Assembly: GCA_963808725.1 (NCBI GenBank)
Contig: CAWEGO010000003.1
Coordinates: forward strand, 310,001-374,000
Reading direction: 5' to 3'
Length of the DNA stretch: 64,000 bases
Source: JAHFUA01 sp963808725
GTDB lineage: Bacteria > Acidobacteriota > Terriglobia > Terriglobales > Acidobacteriaceae
This document shows positions 34,440-42,636 of the stretch, in pieces. Numbering within the stretch: the first letter of the stretch is position 1; the number at the start of each line of letters is the position of its first letter. The notes beneath the pieces are model-generated. The model was not told the origin of the DNA. It did no database searches and was given only the letters and a program-made list of their open reading frames with translations. The position numbers and the translations under genes were made by a program.

Positions 34440-35181
34440 ACGCGCTATTCCGCAGCCCTCGCTTTGGCGCATGGAAGACAGCAGGGGGGAAGTGGGTGGA
34501 GACCAAGACCCCAAACCCGCTCTGATTCTTTCCCGATAGAATGACACAGCTGCCAGCGGCTCGAAGAGGCGGCGCAGCCAGCCGGCGTGGTTGTTATCCC
34601 AGCGTAATCGAACCAAACCAACCCTGCTGGGACTACCATCAACAGAAAGTCGCGACGGTCTAAACAAAACGATCGAAACGAATTACAAATTCTACAAGTA
34701 GCCCAATCTAAATTCCCGCTTAGCTCATACCCCATCTTCTCCTGTCTTGCCTTCACGAACGGAAGAGTACAACCGCGGCCGCGTGCCAAGCACGCACTGC
34801 GCAGGATCTTTGTCGGGTGTGCAGATGATCCACGCGTCCGACACGCGCGTCGCCAGCCGCGAATTATTCACGATCGTGCCCAAGGGTTCCGGTTGATGGT
34901 GCATGCCACCTTCGTAATCATTGCATTACTTTCGGCATCTCGACCGTCCATCAATTTGTTCTCATCCTGATTTATGACGGGATACATACTTAATCGGGCT
35001 CTGTCAAAGACCGATTTGGCGCTCGAGCAAGCAAGACGTGAGGTCCCGAACCAAGCCGCCGATACCAGATAGATAGCAGCTCCGCCGGCCACGTTTTTGC
35101 TGTTTCATCACCAGGATGGATCCCTGATAACGCGAGATTGCTGGCGGAAGAACAACCTTCCCTCGGCAAAGGTTGGTCGAC
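34440..35181. other. 742-bp region without a supported gene
   Basis: Frames on the minus strand (e.g. around 34450-34790) are Cys/Pro/Arg-rich and lack domains or ribosome-binding sites. Base composition is lower in GC than neighbouring genes. The promoter of the 35182 gene should lie in its last part, where no consensus boxes are convincing. Confidence 0.5.
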
Positions 35182-36510
35182 ATGTACGGCGAATTAATGG
35201 ATGAGATAAATGACTTCATGCCTGGCCAATCGGAGCCGATTCTCACCTTAGGGGAGCTTTTCCCTGACGGCGGCGCTATCGACAGGCTGTGCGAGGATCG
35301 GCTCATTTTGCGGGATCAGAAGGGCGAAGAAATCGGGGTAAGTTTGCGCTACAACGGCAAAACGTACGAACCTGCAGCGCTCCCCTCCGACCTTAAAGAG
35401 TTATTGCGATTGCCGGACCGGACGGAGGACTTTGGCTCTATCGAGGATTTGATCACGAAGCTTTCGGAGCGGATTGCAACTTATGTATCGCCGGACGAAA
35501 CGACCGAGCTGCTGCTAGCCAGCTTTGTTTTGAGTAGTTGGGTGGTGGAAAGCCTTCCAGTGGCTCCCGTACTGAATTTATGGGGTCCCGCCGGAACGGA
35601 AAATTCTCTGCTCGACTTGTTGTCATGCCTTTGTCGGCGCTCTCTGCGTCTGACAGAACCGTCCGTTAGGGAACTCTCCAATCTTCCCGCCGGTCTCTGC
35701 CCCACCCTAATTCTTAAGCGGCCAAGCCAGCGTGCACTTAGCCAACTGCTCTCGGCTGCGACCGAGCCCGAGTTCAATATTCTGCGGGCTGGTCGTTTTA
35801 TCCACCTGCAGTGCGCGATCGTCGCGTACACAGAAGACTCCCTTCCCGGCGCAGCACTGAGGATTCCGCTGCCCCAGGCAGCGGGCCGGTACCGGCGCAT
35901 CGCGAAGGCTGAGGCACAACAACTGGCAGATGAATTCCAGCCGCGCCTGTTGCGATATCGCCTTTCGCGGCACGCCAGGGTGACGAAGTCATGTTTCGAC
36001 TATTCCAGCTTCACACCGGAGACTCGAGCGCTGGCGCGCCTTCTCGGCGCCTCCGTCGAAGGTGAACCTGGCATTCAAGCCGACATCGTCCGTGCGCTTG
36101 AGAGCGTCGATGAGAGGACAAAAGTAGAGCAATCGCAAAGCCCTACCGCTGTGGTCTTGGAAGCGCTGCTGGTGCTGTGCCACGAGAAGAAGCAGGCGTC
36201 TTATGTCTTCGAAATCACCGAACTGGCCAACGGAATCCTTCTCGGGCGGCATGACACTCTCGAGTTGTCCCCAAAGGCTGTGGGCGGAATCATGCGTTCG
36301 AAAATCGGGTTATGTCCAGAGCGGAGCGGCCCCGGCTACGAACTAAGCTTCACGGGTGATACCCAGAGGAGCATTCATCGGTTGGCTAATGGGCATGGAG
36401 TCCTTTCCAGGCCGCAGCCGGAGGGCGATTGTACCTTCTGTGACGAGATTCGTGAGGCCAATCGTGGAGCTGCCGAGGAGATTGCTGCTTCGAGGATGAT
36501 TGGATTCTGA
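35182..36510 (+). CDS. Uncharacterised 442-aa protein with degenerate P-loop
   Basis: ATG 35182 is preferred to an upstream TTG. A short N-terminal region with LTLGELFPDGGAIDRL, a middle ATPase-like domain (APVLNLWGPAGTENSLLDLL ... LCPTLILKRPSQRALSQLL), and a winged-helix-like C-terminus ending CTFCDEIR. Where primase/helicase-like relatives would have G-x-x-G-x-G-K-(S/T) it has GPAGTENS, so the Walker A lysine is lost. From memory this layout recurs in acidobacteria without a name. Lower GC than core genes suggests transfer. A further 67 bp on lies the next unknown gene. Confidence 0.7.
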   Translation: MYGELMDEINDFMPGQSEPILTLGELFPDGGAIDRLCEDRLILRDQKGEEIGVSLRYNGKTYEPAALPSDLKELLRLPDRTEDFGSIEDLITKLSERIATYVSPDETTELLLASFVLSSWVVESLPVAPVLNLWGPAGTENSLLDLLSCLCRRSLRLTEPSVRELSNLPAGLCPTLILKRPSQRALSQLLSAATEPEFNILRAGRFIHLQCAIVAYTEDSLPGAALRIPLPQAAGRYRRIAKAEAQQLADEFQPRLLRYRLSRHARVTKSCFDYSSFTPETRALARLLGASVEGEPGIQADIVRALESVDERTKVEQSQSPTAVVLEALLVLCHEKKQASYVFEITELANGILLGRHDTLELSPKAVGGIMRSKIGLCPERSGPGYELSFTGDTQRSIHRLANGHGVLSRPQPEGDCTFCDEIREANRGAAEEIAASRMIGF

Positions 36511-36577
36511 ATCGCACATAGATGAAGTGTCCAACCTATATGAAGCACGCGAACTATAGAAAACAGGCCAACAACAA

Positions 36578-37315
36578 ATGATAAAAAAAGCACGGCATCC
36601 CAAGCAGCGGCAGATTTTCAAGCGGTTGCGGAAAGCCGGCTGTCCAATCGATTGGGATCGCCTGCCAACCGTCTCATATCCCCTAGACGTTGAAACCATG
36701 GCATCCCCATTGCCCACAAATGTTTTTCCATTTGCGGATGCGACCGCGATTGTGCTGCCAGTCAAGATCAGACTCTCAGCTCCGTTGCTTATTGATAGAG
36801 GCGAGCTGCGGGCGGATTGGCTACCGCAATCGGTGTCTTGGCTCAAGACTTGTGACCGGCATTTGTGGTTGCCTCGCTTGCGCGAGTTTAGCGTTGAAAT
36901 TTCTCACGATCGTTTGCGCAATTGGTTTCTGCTTAATAAGGGCCCGTTGAAACCTGCGGGCGTGACAGAAGGGTTCCTGATGGGTATGTTCCCTGGCACC
37001 CTGCCCGCCACAACTGGTGCAAAGCTCGAAGCAACGCTTGTGATCCATAGTGGATGTGGCGATCAATACCCTTTCTCGGTATCGATCGACAACACCAAAT
37101 TGCCTCCACGCCGTGCGAGTTCAATCAGCGATCATTCAGAAGCTACGACTGCGGCGAAAGGAGAACGAAAGGCTGCAAGCCAGGCAACGTCGACCTCGGA
37201 TGCTGCAGATGGAGCGGGCTTAAGACCATCGCCCTGGATAGCGACTTTGGACCGTCTCTTGGAGGAAAGCGAGGCCGCAGCACGCGCAAGGAAGCAAGGA
37301 CCAAGCCGGGGGTAG
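36578..37315 (+). CDS. Uncharacterised 245-aa protein
   Basis: Basic start (MIKKARHPKQRQIFKRLRKA), then a beta-rich domain (NVFPFADATAIVLPVKIRLS, LRADWLPQSVSWLKTC, RLREFSVEISHDRLRNWFLL) and a low-complexity Ala/Ser/Glu tail. No signal peptide. No family recognised. Same strand and 67 bp after the degenerate P-loop gene, so the two are probably co-transcribed. Confidence 0.65.
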   Translation: MIKKARHPKQRQIFKRLRKAGCPIDWDRLPTVSYPLDVETMASPLPTNVFPFADATAIVLPVKIRLSAPLLIDRGELRADWLPQSVSWLKTCDRHLWLPRLREFSVEISHDRLRNWFLLNKGPLKPAGVTEGFLMGMFPGTLPATTGAKLEATLVIHSGCGDQYPFSVSIDNTKLPPRRASSISDHSEATTAAKGERKAASQATSTSDAADGAGLRPSPWIATLDRLLEESEAAARARKQGPSRG

Positions 37316-37360
37316 AAGCCTTGGAGCGCGCGGGTATGAGACTGTTCGGAGATAAGTTAG

Positions 37361-37379
37361 TATATCGCTATACGATATA
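37361..37379. repeat. Perfect 7-5-7 inverted repeat
   Basis: TATATCG-CTATA-CGATATA, 19 bp, in the 346-bp gap before the ParD-like gene. It has the same TATCG-N5-CGATA core as the site at 47556-47574, suggesting binding sites of related regulators. It could be the operator of a lost TA gene. Confidence 0.6.
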
Positions 37380-37431
37380 TTGTTTGCTTCTTGGGTCGAG
37401 GTGGGACGGGGATATCGATCGCACCTACATC

Positions 37432-37458
37432 AAGTACACAAAGTACATGAAGTACAGA
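37432..37458 (+). repeat. Three 9-bp tandem units AAGTACANN
   Basis: Units begin at 37432, 37441 and 37450, each AAGTACA plus two variable bases. The period of 9 is exact. Function unknown; iteron-like in form but only three copies. Confidence 0.7.
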
Positions 37459-37688
37459 AAGCGGGTTAGCTGCTTGCTAGGACTTCCGGGCATGAAGAGG
37501 CTTTTCTGCGTCCCCGACTAGAACACAACCAGTTCGGGACACGCGCCGACCAGGTTCGAGCCGTCGTTGACACCAAGCCTTAGCCGGTTGCCGTTTCGTT
37601 AAAGCCGCAAGGAAAGGAGATAGCGGCTTCCTGTGGGGTCTTTCCTAGCACATAACCAATATTGCTATTTTATGTTATCCGAAATACG

Positions 37689-37997
37689 ATGGTCAGCATG
37701 AATGTGTCGCTTACCCCGCACCTGGAACAATTCGTCGACAAAAAAGTCCGGCAAGGCACCTATCAGACGGCGAGCGAGGTTGTCCGCGAGGGCCTGCGCC
37801 TGCTTGCTGAACGCGACCAAAGACGCGCTCTAGAGCTGCAGCGGCTGCGCCGGGACGTTGGCGTTGGGCTGGGCCGGGTGGAGAATGGCCGAGTAGGAAC
37901 CCTGAATATCAAGAAAATCAAGGCCGAGGGCCGCAAGCGGCGGGCGGCGCGCAGACTACAGAGCCCAGGCGGAGTGGTCATCGCCTCTCAGGACTGA
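37689..37997 (+). CDS. ParD-like RHH antitoxin, orphan
   Basis: 102 residues from ATG 37689 (MVSMNVSLTPHLEQFVDKKV). Ribbon-helix-helix then helix: RQGTYQTASEVVREGLRLLA. The ParD-family N-terminus is intact, while the C-terminus is unusually long and basic (KKIKAEGRKRRAARR). No ParE/RelE toxin follows: ubiX comes next, 64 bp away. It is either a solitary regulator or the survivor of a broken module. Confidence 0.85.
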   Translation: MVSMNVSLTPHLEQFVDKKVRQGTYQTASEVVREGLRLLAERDQRRALELQRLRRDVGVGLGRVENGRVGTLNIKKIKAEGRKRRAARRLQSPGGVVIASQD

Positions 37998-38061
37998 GCT
38001 TCCCCACGGTTCCGCGATTCACGATATTCTGCTTGGGTTCGGAATCTCTTGGAGGAGACAC

Positions 38062-38691
38062 ATGGACCCTAAACGAGTGATCGTGGGGATCACCGGAGCC
38101 ACCGGTACTATCTACGGTGTCCGCATGCTCGAACTGCTGCGCACGGCCGGGATCGAAACCCACCTGGTGGTGTCGAACGCCGGCGAGATGACGCGCGCCT
38201 ACGAAACCAGCCTCTCGAAGGAGGAGCTGCGCGCGCTGGCCGACGTCGCCTATGACATTCACGATGTCGGCGCCGCGCTCTCTTCCGGTTCGTTCAAGAC
38301 GCTGGGCATGGTGATCGCGCCCTGTTCCATGGGCACGCTGGCCGAGATCGCCATGAGCACGGCGAGTTCGCTGCTCACGCGCGCCGCCGACGTGTGTCTG
38401 AAGGAGCGGCGCCGGCTGGTGCTCATGGCGCGCGAGACCCCGTTGCACCTCACTCACCTGCGCAACATGGTCGCCGCAACCGAGATGGGCGCGATCGTGT
38501 GTCCGCCGGTTCCGGCCTTCTATGCCAAGCCACAGACCCTGCAAGACATGGTTGATCACACGGTGGGAAGAGTCCTCGATCTTTTTGATATTGACGTGCC
38601 GGTGGTGAAGCGGTGGGGTGGACTGCACGAGCCCTGCTCGCTCACGCATCCCGCCGATGGCGAGGGCTTGGAGAAGATTAAGGCGTCGTAG
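38062..38691 (+). CDS. ubiX: Flavin prenyltransferase UbiX
   Basis: 209 residues. FMN-site and active-site motifs are VGITGATGTIYGVRMLELL, SSGSFKTLGMVIAPCSMGTLAEIA and RETPLHLTHLRNMVAATEMG, all typical of UbiX/Pad1. The enzyme prenylates FMN with dimethylallyl phosphate to make the UbiD cofactor for ubiquinone/menaquinone-type decarboxylations. No ubiD lies nearby. GGAGG is 6-10 bases upstream of the ATG. Confidence 0.95.
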   Translation: MDPKRVIVGITGATGTIYGVRMLELLRTAGIETHLVVSNAGEMTRAYETSLSKEELRALADVAYDIHDVGAALSSGSFKTLGMVIAPCSMGTLAEIAMSTASSLLTRAADVCLKERRRLVLMARETPLHLTHLRNMVAATEMGAIVCPPVPAFYAKPQTLQDMVDHTVGRVLDLFDIDVPVVKRWGGLHEPCSLTHPADGEGLEKIKAS

Positions 38692-39026
38692 TCAGGAACT
38701 GGTGATCTCAGGACTGCGCTCTCAGTTTGGCCCCCTTAAACGCTGCGCAGCTATTCTTCTTCATACCGCGAATCCAAACAACTTTGCTTGCGATGGCCCG
38801 ATGTGCGCTGCGGAGTCACTCAAGACCGGAGAAGGTCAGCAATGGCAATTAAATTTGGGGGTCCGGGCCCGTTGTTGACAACGGGGTTTTACGCAACCAA
38901 CCGGAATTGCGCTGGAAGTTCCCGCGTCCGACCGGGAATGCGGGTGGCTTTTCGGAACCTGACCCACCACCGCGACGCGTGGTGGCGTGGCGTAGAGAAC
39001 CGCGCCACCACGCACCCTGCAATCGA
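38692..39026. other. Convergent intergenic region, 335 bp
   Basis: Lies between ubiX (plus) and the sedolisin gene (minus). No ORF with support; no clear hairpin terminator for either gene was found. Confidence 0.45.
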
Positions 39027-40649
39027 CTAAGTGCCGGTTTTGCGCGCCGGCGCCGCCGGGGCCAAGGCCGACAAGAGGGCGGTGCCTATCGGCGTCCCCA
39101 GCCCGCTACAGGCATCCCACCCGGGGCCGGCCTTATACGCGCCGTTGTTGCCGGAGGTGATGTCGTGGAACGCCCCCGCCTTGGCAGCCGCGCCGTAGAG
39201 CAGGGGGTTAGCGTAACCAACGGGTGTTTGGAGCTTCTGATTGAGGCGAGCGATGAGTCCCGCCCAGAGCGGGGCCACCGCGCTGGTACCTCCGATCACA
39301 TCCGGCTGGCCGTCGACCCGGGTTACATAGCCTGTGACCGGATCGGCGTCTCCCGCCACGTCGGGTATGCCTCTGCCGACGTGGTTTCCCGGGTTGGCGG
39401 AGGGCGGAACCTTCGCACCGGCCTGAAACGTGGGAAGAGCAAAGAAATCACTGATCCCGCCCCCGGTTGCGCCTTCATTGGTTGCGAGATCGTTCCACAC
39501 CGTCTCGCTGGAGATGGCGCTGCCGGTAGCCGTCAAACGAGTGCCTCCGCAAGCCAGAGCAAAGGGACTGGAGGCAGGGAAGTCGACGTGCTGCAGATTG
39601 TCGGTGACGCCGTCGGTTGAGCCATCGTCCCCGGTGGCGACGCAAACGGTGATCCCCAATGCGGCGGCGGCCTGGAACGCCTCGTCCATCGACGTCATGG
39701 CCTGGGATGTCCAGGAAGACTCAGGGCCGCCCCAACTGATCGATACCACTGTGGGTTGATTGGTCTTGTCGTGGATGGCCGTGGTGATGGCATCGAGGAA
39801 TCCGGCGTCGGTGTTGGGCGCGAAATAGACAACAATCCTCGCTCCCGGCGCCACCGCGCCCGCAACCTCGATGTCGAGCATCACTTCACCATCGGGCCCG
39901 TTAGGGTCTCCAGTGGGATGGTTCGTCCCCTGATCGACGGATGCCGCCGAGACCGTGGGAGTGGTTGAGAGATTAAGCTGCTTGAAATAACTGGCCAGGT
40001 CGGCAGGCTTGTAACCGCCGCCCAACTCAATCAGCGCGATGCACTCTCCGGAGCCGTCCGCTCCACCGGGAAAGTTGTACGCAGTTGCGACTTGCAAGGG
40101 TGTATAGGACACGCTGCTGGCGTGTGCCCGTGCTCCGCTGCTGTCCTTGCGCCTGCGAAAATGAGGTTTGGCCTGCGGCCGGTTGTCGAGGCCGAACACG
40201 CCTTCGATCGTGTCCTGGAGTTCCGCCGGGATGTGTACCGGACCGGTGCGGCCGCGGTAAGTGCCATTCGGATGTTCGAATTGCTTCAGTTCGACACCGA
40301 AAGCCGCATTCATCGTGGCCACCGTTCCCGAGAGCACCACCGTTCTGCGCGCCGCGCTGGCTTCCACCACCGACAGCCCATGCTCACGCGCAAAAGCTTC
40401 TATCTGCCCGATGCTGGCTGGATCTGCGCCGTGCTGCTTCTCCAGTTGATCGCGGGTCAGGAGTTTGCGTTGTTCGAGGGGTTGCGCCAAAGCCTCCGCG
40501 GTCAGCGGAGGTTTTTTGCCTGCACGAGATCGTAACCGGATTGATACCTCAAGTCTTTCATCCGGGTTGGCTGGACCTACTTCCCGAGCCCCCGCCATTG
40601 GGGAACGCTCACTGCCGACAAGAGCAACGTGTTGCTTTCCAGTAGGCAT
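39027..40649 (-). CDS. Kumamolisin-like S53 serine-carboxyl protease
   Basis: 540 residues, complete. Pro-domain (to ~190) with LTRDQLEKQHGADPASIGQI and YRGRTGPVHIPAELQDTIEG; catalytic domain with Glu/Asp in DGEVMLDIEVAGAVAPG (~255), oxyanion Asp in VATGDDGSTDG (~340), nucleophile Ser in VIGGTSAVAPLWAG (~453), and the C-terminal Ca2+ site FHDITSGNNGAYKAGPGWDA. No signal peptide is evident, as in kumamolisin, where the pro-form is exported or acts at acid pH. It is intact, unlike the copy at 23-27.7 kb. Confidence 0.95.
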   Translation of the reverse strand: MPTGKQHVALVGSERSPMAGAREVGPANPDERLEVSIRLRSRAGKKPPLTAEALAQPLEQRKLLTRDQLEKQHGADPASIGQIEAFAREHGLSVVEASAARRTVVLSGTVATMNAAFGVELKQFEHPNGTYRGRTGPVHIPAELQDTIEGVFGLDNRPQAKPHFRRRKDSSGARAHASSVSYTPLQVATAYNFPGGADGSGECIALIELGGGYKPADLASYFKQLNLSTTPTVSAASVDQGTNHPTGDPNGPDGEVMLDIEVAGAVAPGARIVVYFAPNTDAGFLDAITTAIHDKTNQPTVVSISWGGPESSWTSQAMTSMDEAFQAAAALGITVCVATGDDGSTDGVTDNLQHVDFPASSPFALACGGTRLTATGSAISSETVWNDLATNEGATGGGISDFFALPTFQAGAKVPPSANPGNHVGRGIPDVAGDADPVTGYVTRVDGQPDVIGGTSAVAPLWAGLIARLNQKLQTPVGYANPLLYGAAAKAGAFHDITSGNNGAYKAGPGWDACSGLGTPIGTALLSALAPAAPARKTGT

Positions 40650-40934
40650 GGTCTCCTTTCGGTTTCGGACGGAGATTCAGGAACAGCAGAGCAGCACGAG
40701 AAGGAACAGCTGGAACGTAAACTCATTGCCTTCAGACAAGGACAACGAGTTCCTCTGCGGTCCGAAAACTGCATCCGGACCTCCCACGCCAGCAACCGTA
40801 GCAAGCCGCCGACACGAGACGCAAGGGGGTTGTTGATTTTGTTCTGAAATCAGAACAAGGTGGTTCTGCGTAGCGAGCGTTCGCGTACTGCGCCTCGATT
40901 TACAATGCTGGTGGGAGACTCCAGGAGAGCAGCG

Positions 40935-41729
40935 ATGTCATCATCATCTGCAGGAAAGCACGCGAGGACGAGTGTTGCGGCGGATCAGCGTTCGGTGCCT
41001 GAGCCCTCGTTCGCCGAGCAAGCCCGCACCCTCATGTACCTTGGCCGCGTCGGCAGCCTCTCGACGCTGTCGCGGAAGCAGCCCGGTTTTCCTTTCGGTT
41101 CCGTGATGCCCTACGGTGTGGATGAGCGCGGGCGCCCCGTCTTCCTCATCAGCACCATGGCCATGCACACGCAGAACCTGCAGGCGGACCCGCGGGCCAG
41201 CCTGCTGGTAACTCGGGCCGACGGGGACGGAGATCCGCTGGGCGCATCGCGGGTAACGGTTCTGGGGAAGGTTCTTGGGGTCGGGGAGCCGGAGATCGCC
41301 GCCGTCCGTAAGCTCTACCTGGCCAGCTACCCCAACAGCAAATACTGGGTGGATTACGAAGATTTCTCGTTCTATCGCATGGAAGTGGCGGACGTTTACT
41401 ACGTGGGCGGCTTCGGCGTGATGGGCTGGATTCCCGCATCCGAGTACGAGCGGGCGCACCCTGATCCGCTGGCCGAGGCGGCGGGTGACATCCTGCAGCA
41501 CATGAATACCGATCACAAGGACGCGCTGATCCTGCTGGCACGGGAGTTTGCCGGCGTCGAGGCCCAGGCTGCGGCGATGACTTCGGTGGACCGCCTCGGC
41601 TTTCACCTGCGGCTACAAACCCGCGAAGGGATGCGTGGAACCCGGATTGCATTTCTGGGGGAAGCCCGGGATCCGTCGGAAGCCAGGAAAGTGCTGGTCG
41701 AGATGGTGCAGCAGGCGCGGCAACGATAA
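40935..41729 (+). CDS. HugZ-like PNPOx-fold protein with DUF2470
   Basis: 264 residues from ATG 40935 (GGAGAG before it). Residues about 20-165 are a flavin-reductase/PNPOx split barrel (ARTLMYLGRVGSLSTLS, FGSVMPYGVDERGRPVFLIS, DPRASLLVTRAD); the C-terminus is DUF2470 with LQHMNTDHKDALILLAREFA. This layout matches HugZ/HutZ heme-utilisation oxygenases and chloroplast-type relatives. The heme ligand cannot be confirmed, so FMN- or heme-linked function is open. Confidence 0.88.
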   Translation: MSSSSAGKHARTSVAADQRSVPEPSFAEQARTLMYLGRVGSLSTLSRKQPGFPFGSVMPYGVDERGRPVFLISTMAMHTQNLQADPRASLLVTRADGDGDPLGASRVTVLGKVLGVGEPEIAAVRKLYLASYPNSKYWVDYEDFSFYRMEVADVYYVGGFGVMGWIPASEYERAHPDPLAEAAGDILQHMNTDHKDALILLAREFAGVEAQAAAMTSVDRLGFHLRLQTREGMRGTRIAFLGEARDPSEARKVLVEMVQQARQR

Positions 41730-41817
41730 GTCGCATTTCCCCCCAGAATACTGGCAGGCTCTAAGTGGTAGGATTCCCACCGCAGGCAATTCCCGGAAAT
41801 CCGGACGAGGAACTTTT

Positions 41818-42192
41818 ATGACCCGAGCGGAACAGGAAATCCTTGGGCTGGAGCGTGAGCAAGCGTCTGACTTCAAGCGCCGCGACATGAAAGCGCTGCT
41901 GGCGCAATTTGGCAGCGACTTTGTCGGTTTTTCTTCTACGCGCTACGAGCGCATTGCCGGCCGGACTGCGCTGAAGCGGACTTTTGACCACTATCTGGAC
42001 CAGTCGCCCCAGCTTCGCTATCGCATACGGCAGCCCCGCGTGCAGGTCTTCGGCGGTACCGCCGTCGCGAGCTTTTACTGGACGGTCGAGTTGGCGCCGG
42101 GGCACAAGGTCGAAGGCCGCGGCAGCCATGTCTTTGTAAAGCGCGGCAAGAGTTGGTCGATTGTGCACGAACACTTCTCCCGGAGTCACTGA
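41818..42192 (+). CDS. SnoaL/NTF2-like (DUF4440) protein
   Basis: 124 residues from ATG 41818 (GAGGAA 6 bases upstream). Cone-shaped NTF2 fold: LGLEREQASDFKRRDMKALL, FVGFSSTRYERIAGRTALKR, RVQVFGGTAVASFYWTVEL and GRGSHVFVKRGKSWSIVHEH. The start lies 88 bp after the HugZ-like gene on the same strand. Such proteins are small enzymes or binding modules; none specified here. Confidence 0.85.
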   Translation: MTRAEQEILGLEREQASDFKRRDMKALLAQFGSDFVGFSSTRYERIAGRTALKRTFDHYLDQSPQLRYRIRQPRVQVFGGTAVASFYWTVELAPGHKVEGRGSHVFVKRGKSWSIVHEHFSRSH

Positions 42193-42208
42193 CGCTCTAG
42201 GCGCGAGA

Positions 42209-42481
42209 ATGGAGCATCACACCACGAGCTTCGTGGCCGGAGTAATCTGCATCTGGCTGTCGTTCTGGGCCATTCGCAGGACCTCTGACGCTGACTATAG
42301 ACTTGATCGAACGTCGCATGCTGTTCGCTGGGCGGTAGTTGTGCTTGGCTTTGCGGTGGCTCAGATACCGGGGCCGAATCTTGGGTACTTGCGCGTCGCC
42401 GGGTACATCCTGGGGCTGGCATTTCTGTCCTGGCCAAATTTTGCCCACCATTTGGTCCATTTGGCACGGAAGATGACATGA
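42209..42481 (+). CDS. Small membrane protein, ~90 aa
   Basis: Three hydrophobic segments (VAGVICIWLSFWAI, WAVVVLGFAVAQIPG, LRVAGYILGLAFLSW) and a His-rich end (FAHHLVHLARK). Starts 17 bp after the DUF4440 stop. No family recognised. Confidence 0.55.
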   Translation: MEHHTTSFVAGVICIWLSFWAIRRTSDADYRLDRTSHAVRWAVVVLGFAVAQIPGPNLGYLRVAGYILGLAFLSWPNFAHHLVHLARKMT

Positions 42482-42636
42482 CGCAGAAAAACCTCTGATC
42501 GACCGGGCCACACGGGAAGCCATGGTTGTCCGTTGGACACGGTGGCATGCGCAGGGCCCGGGACGTGATCCTCTTCCACTGCGCGAAACCGAATGCCGTC
42601 TCGCGCATCACATCAGCAACGGGAGGGGAAGCGCTA

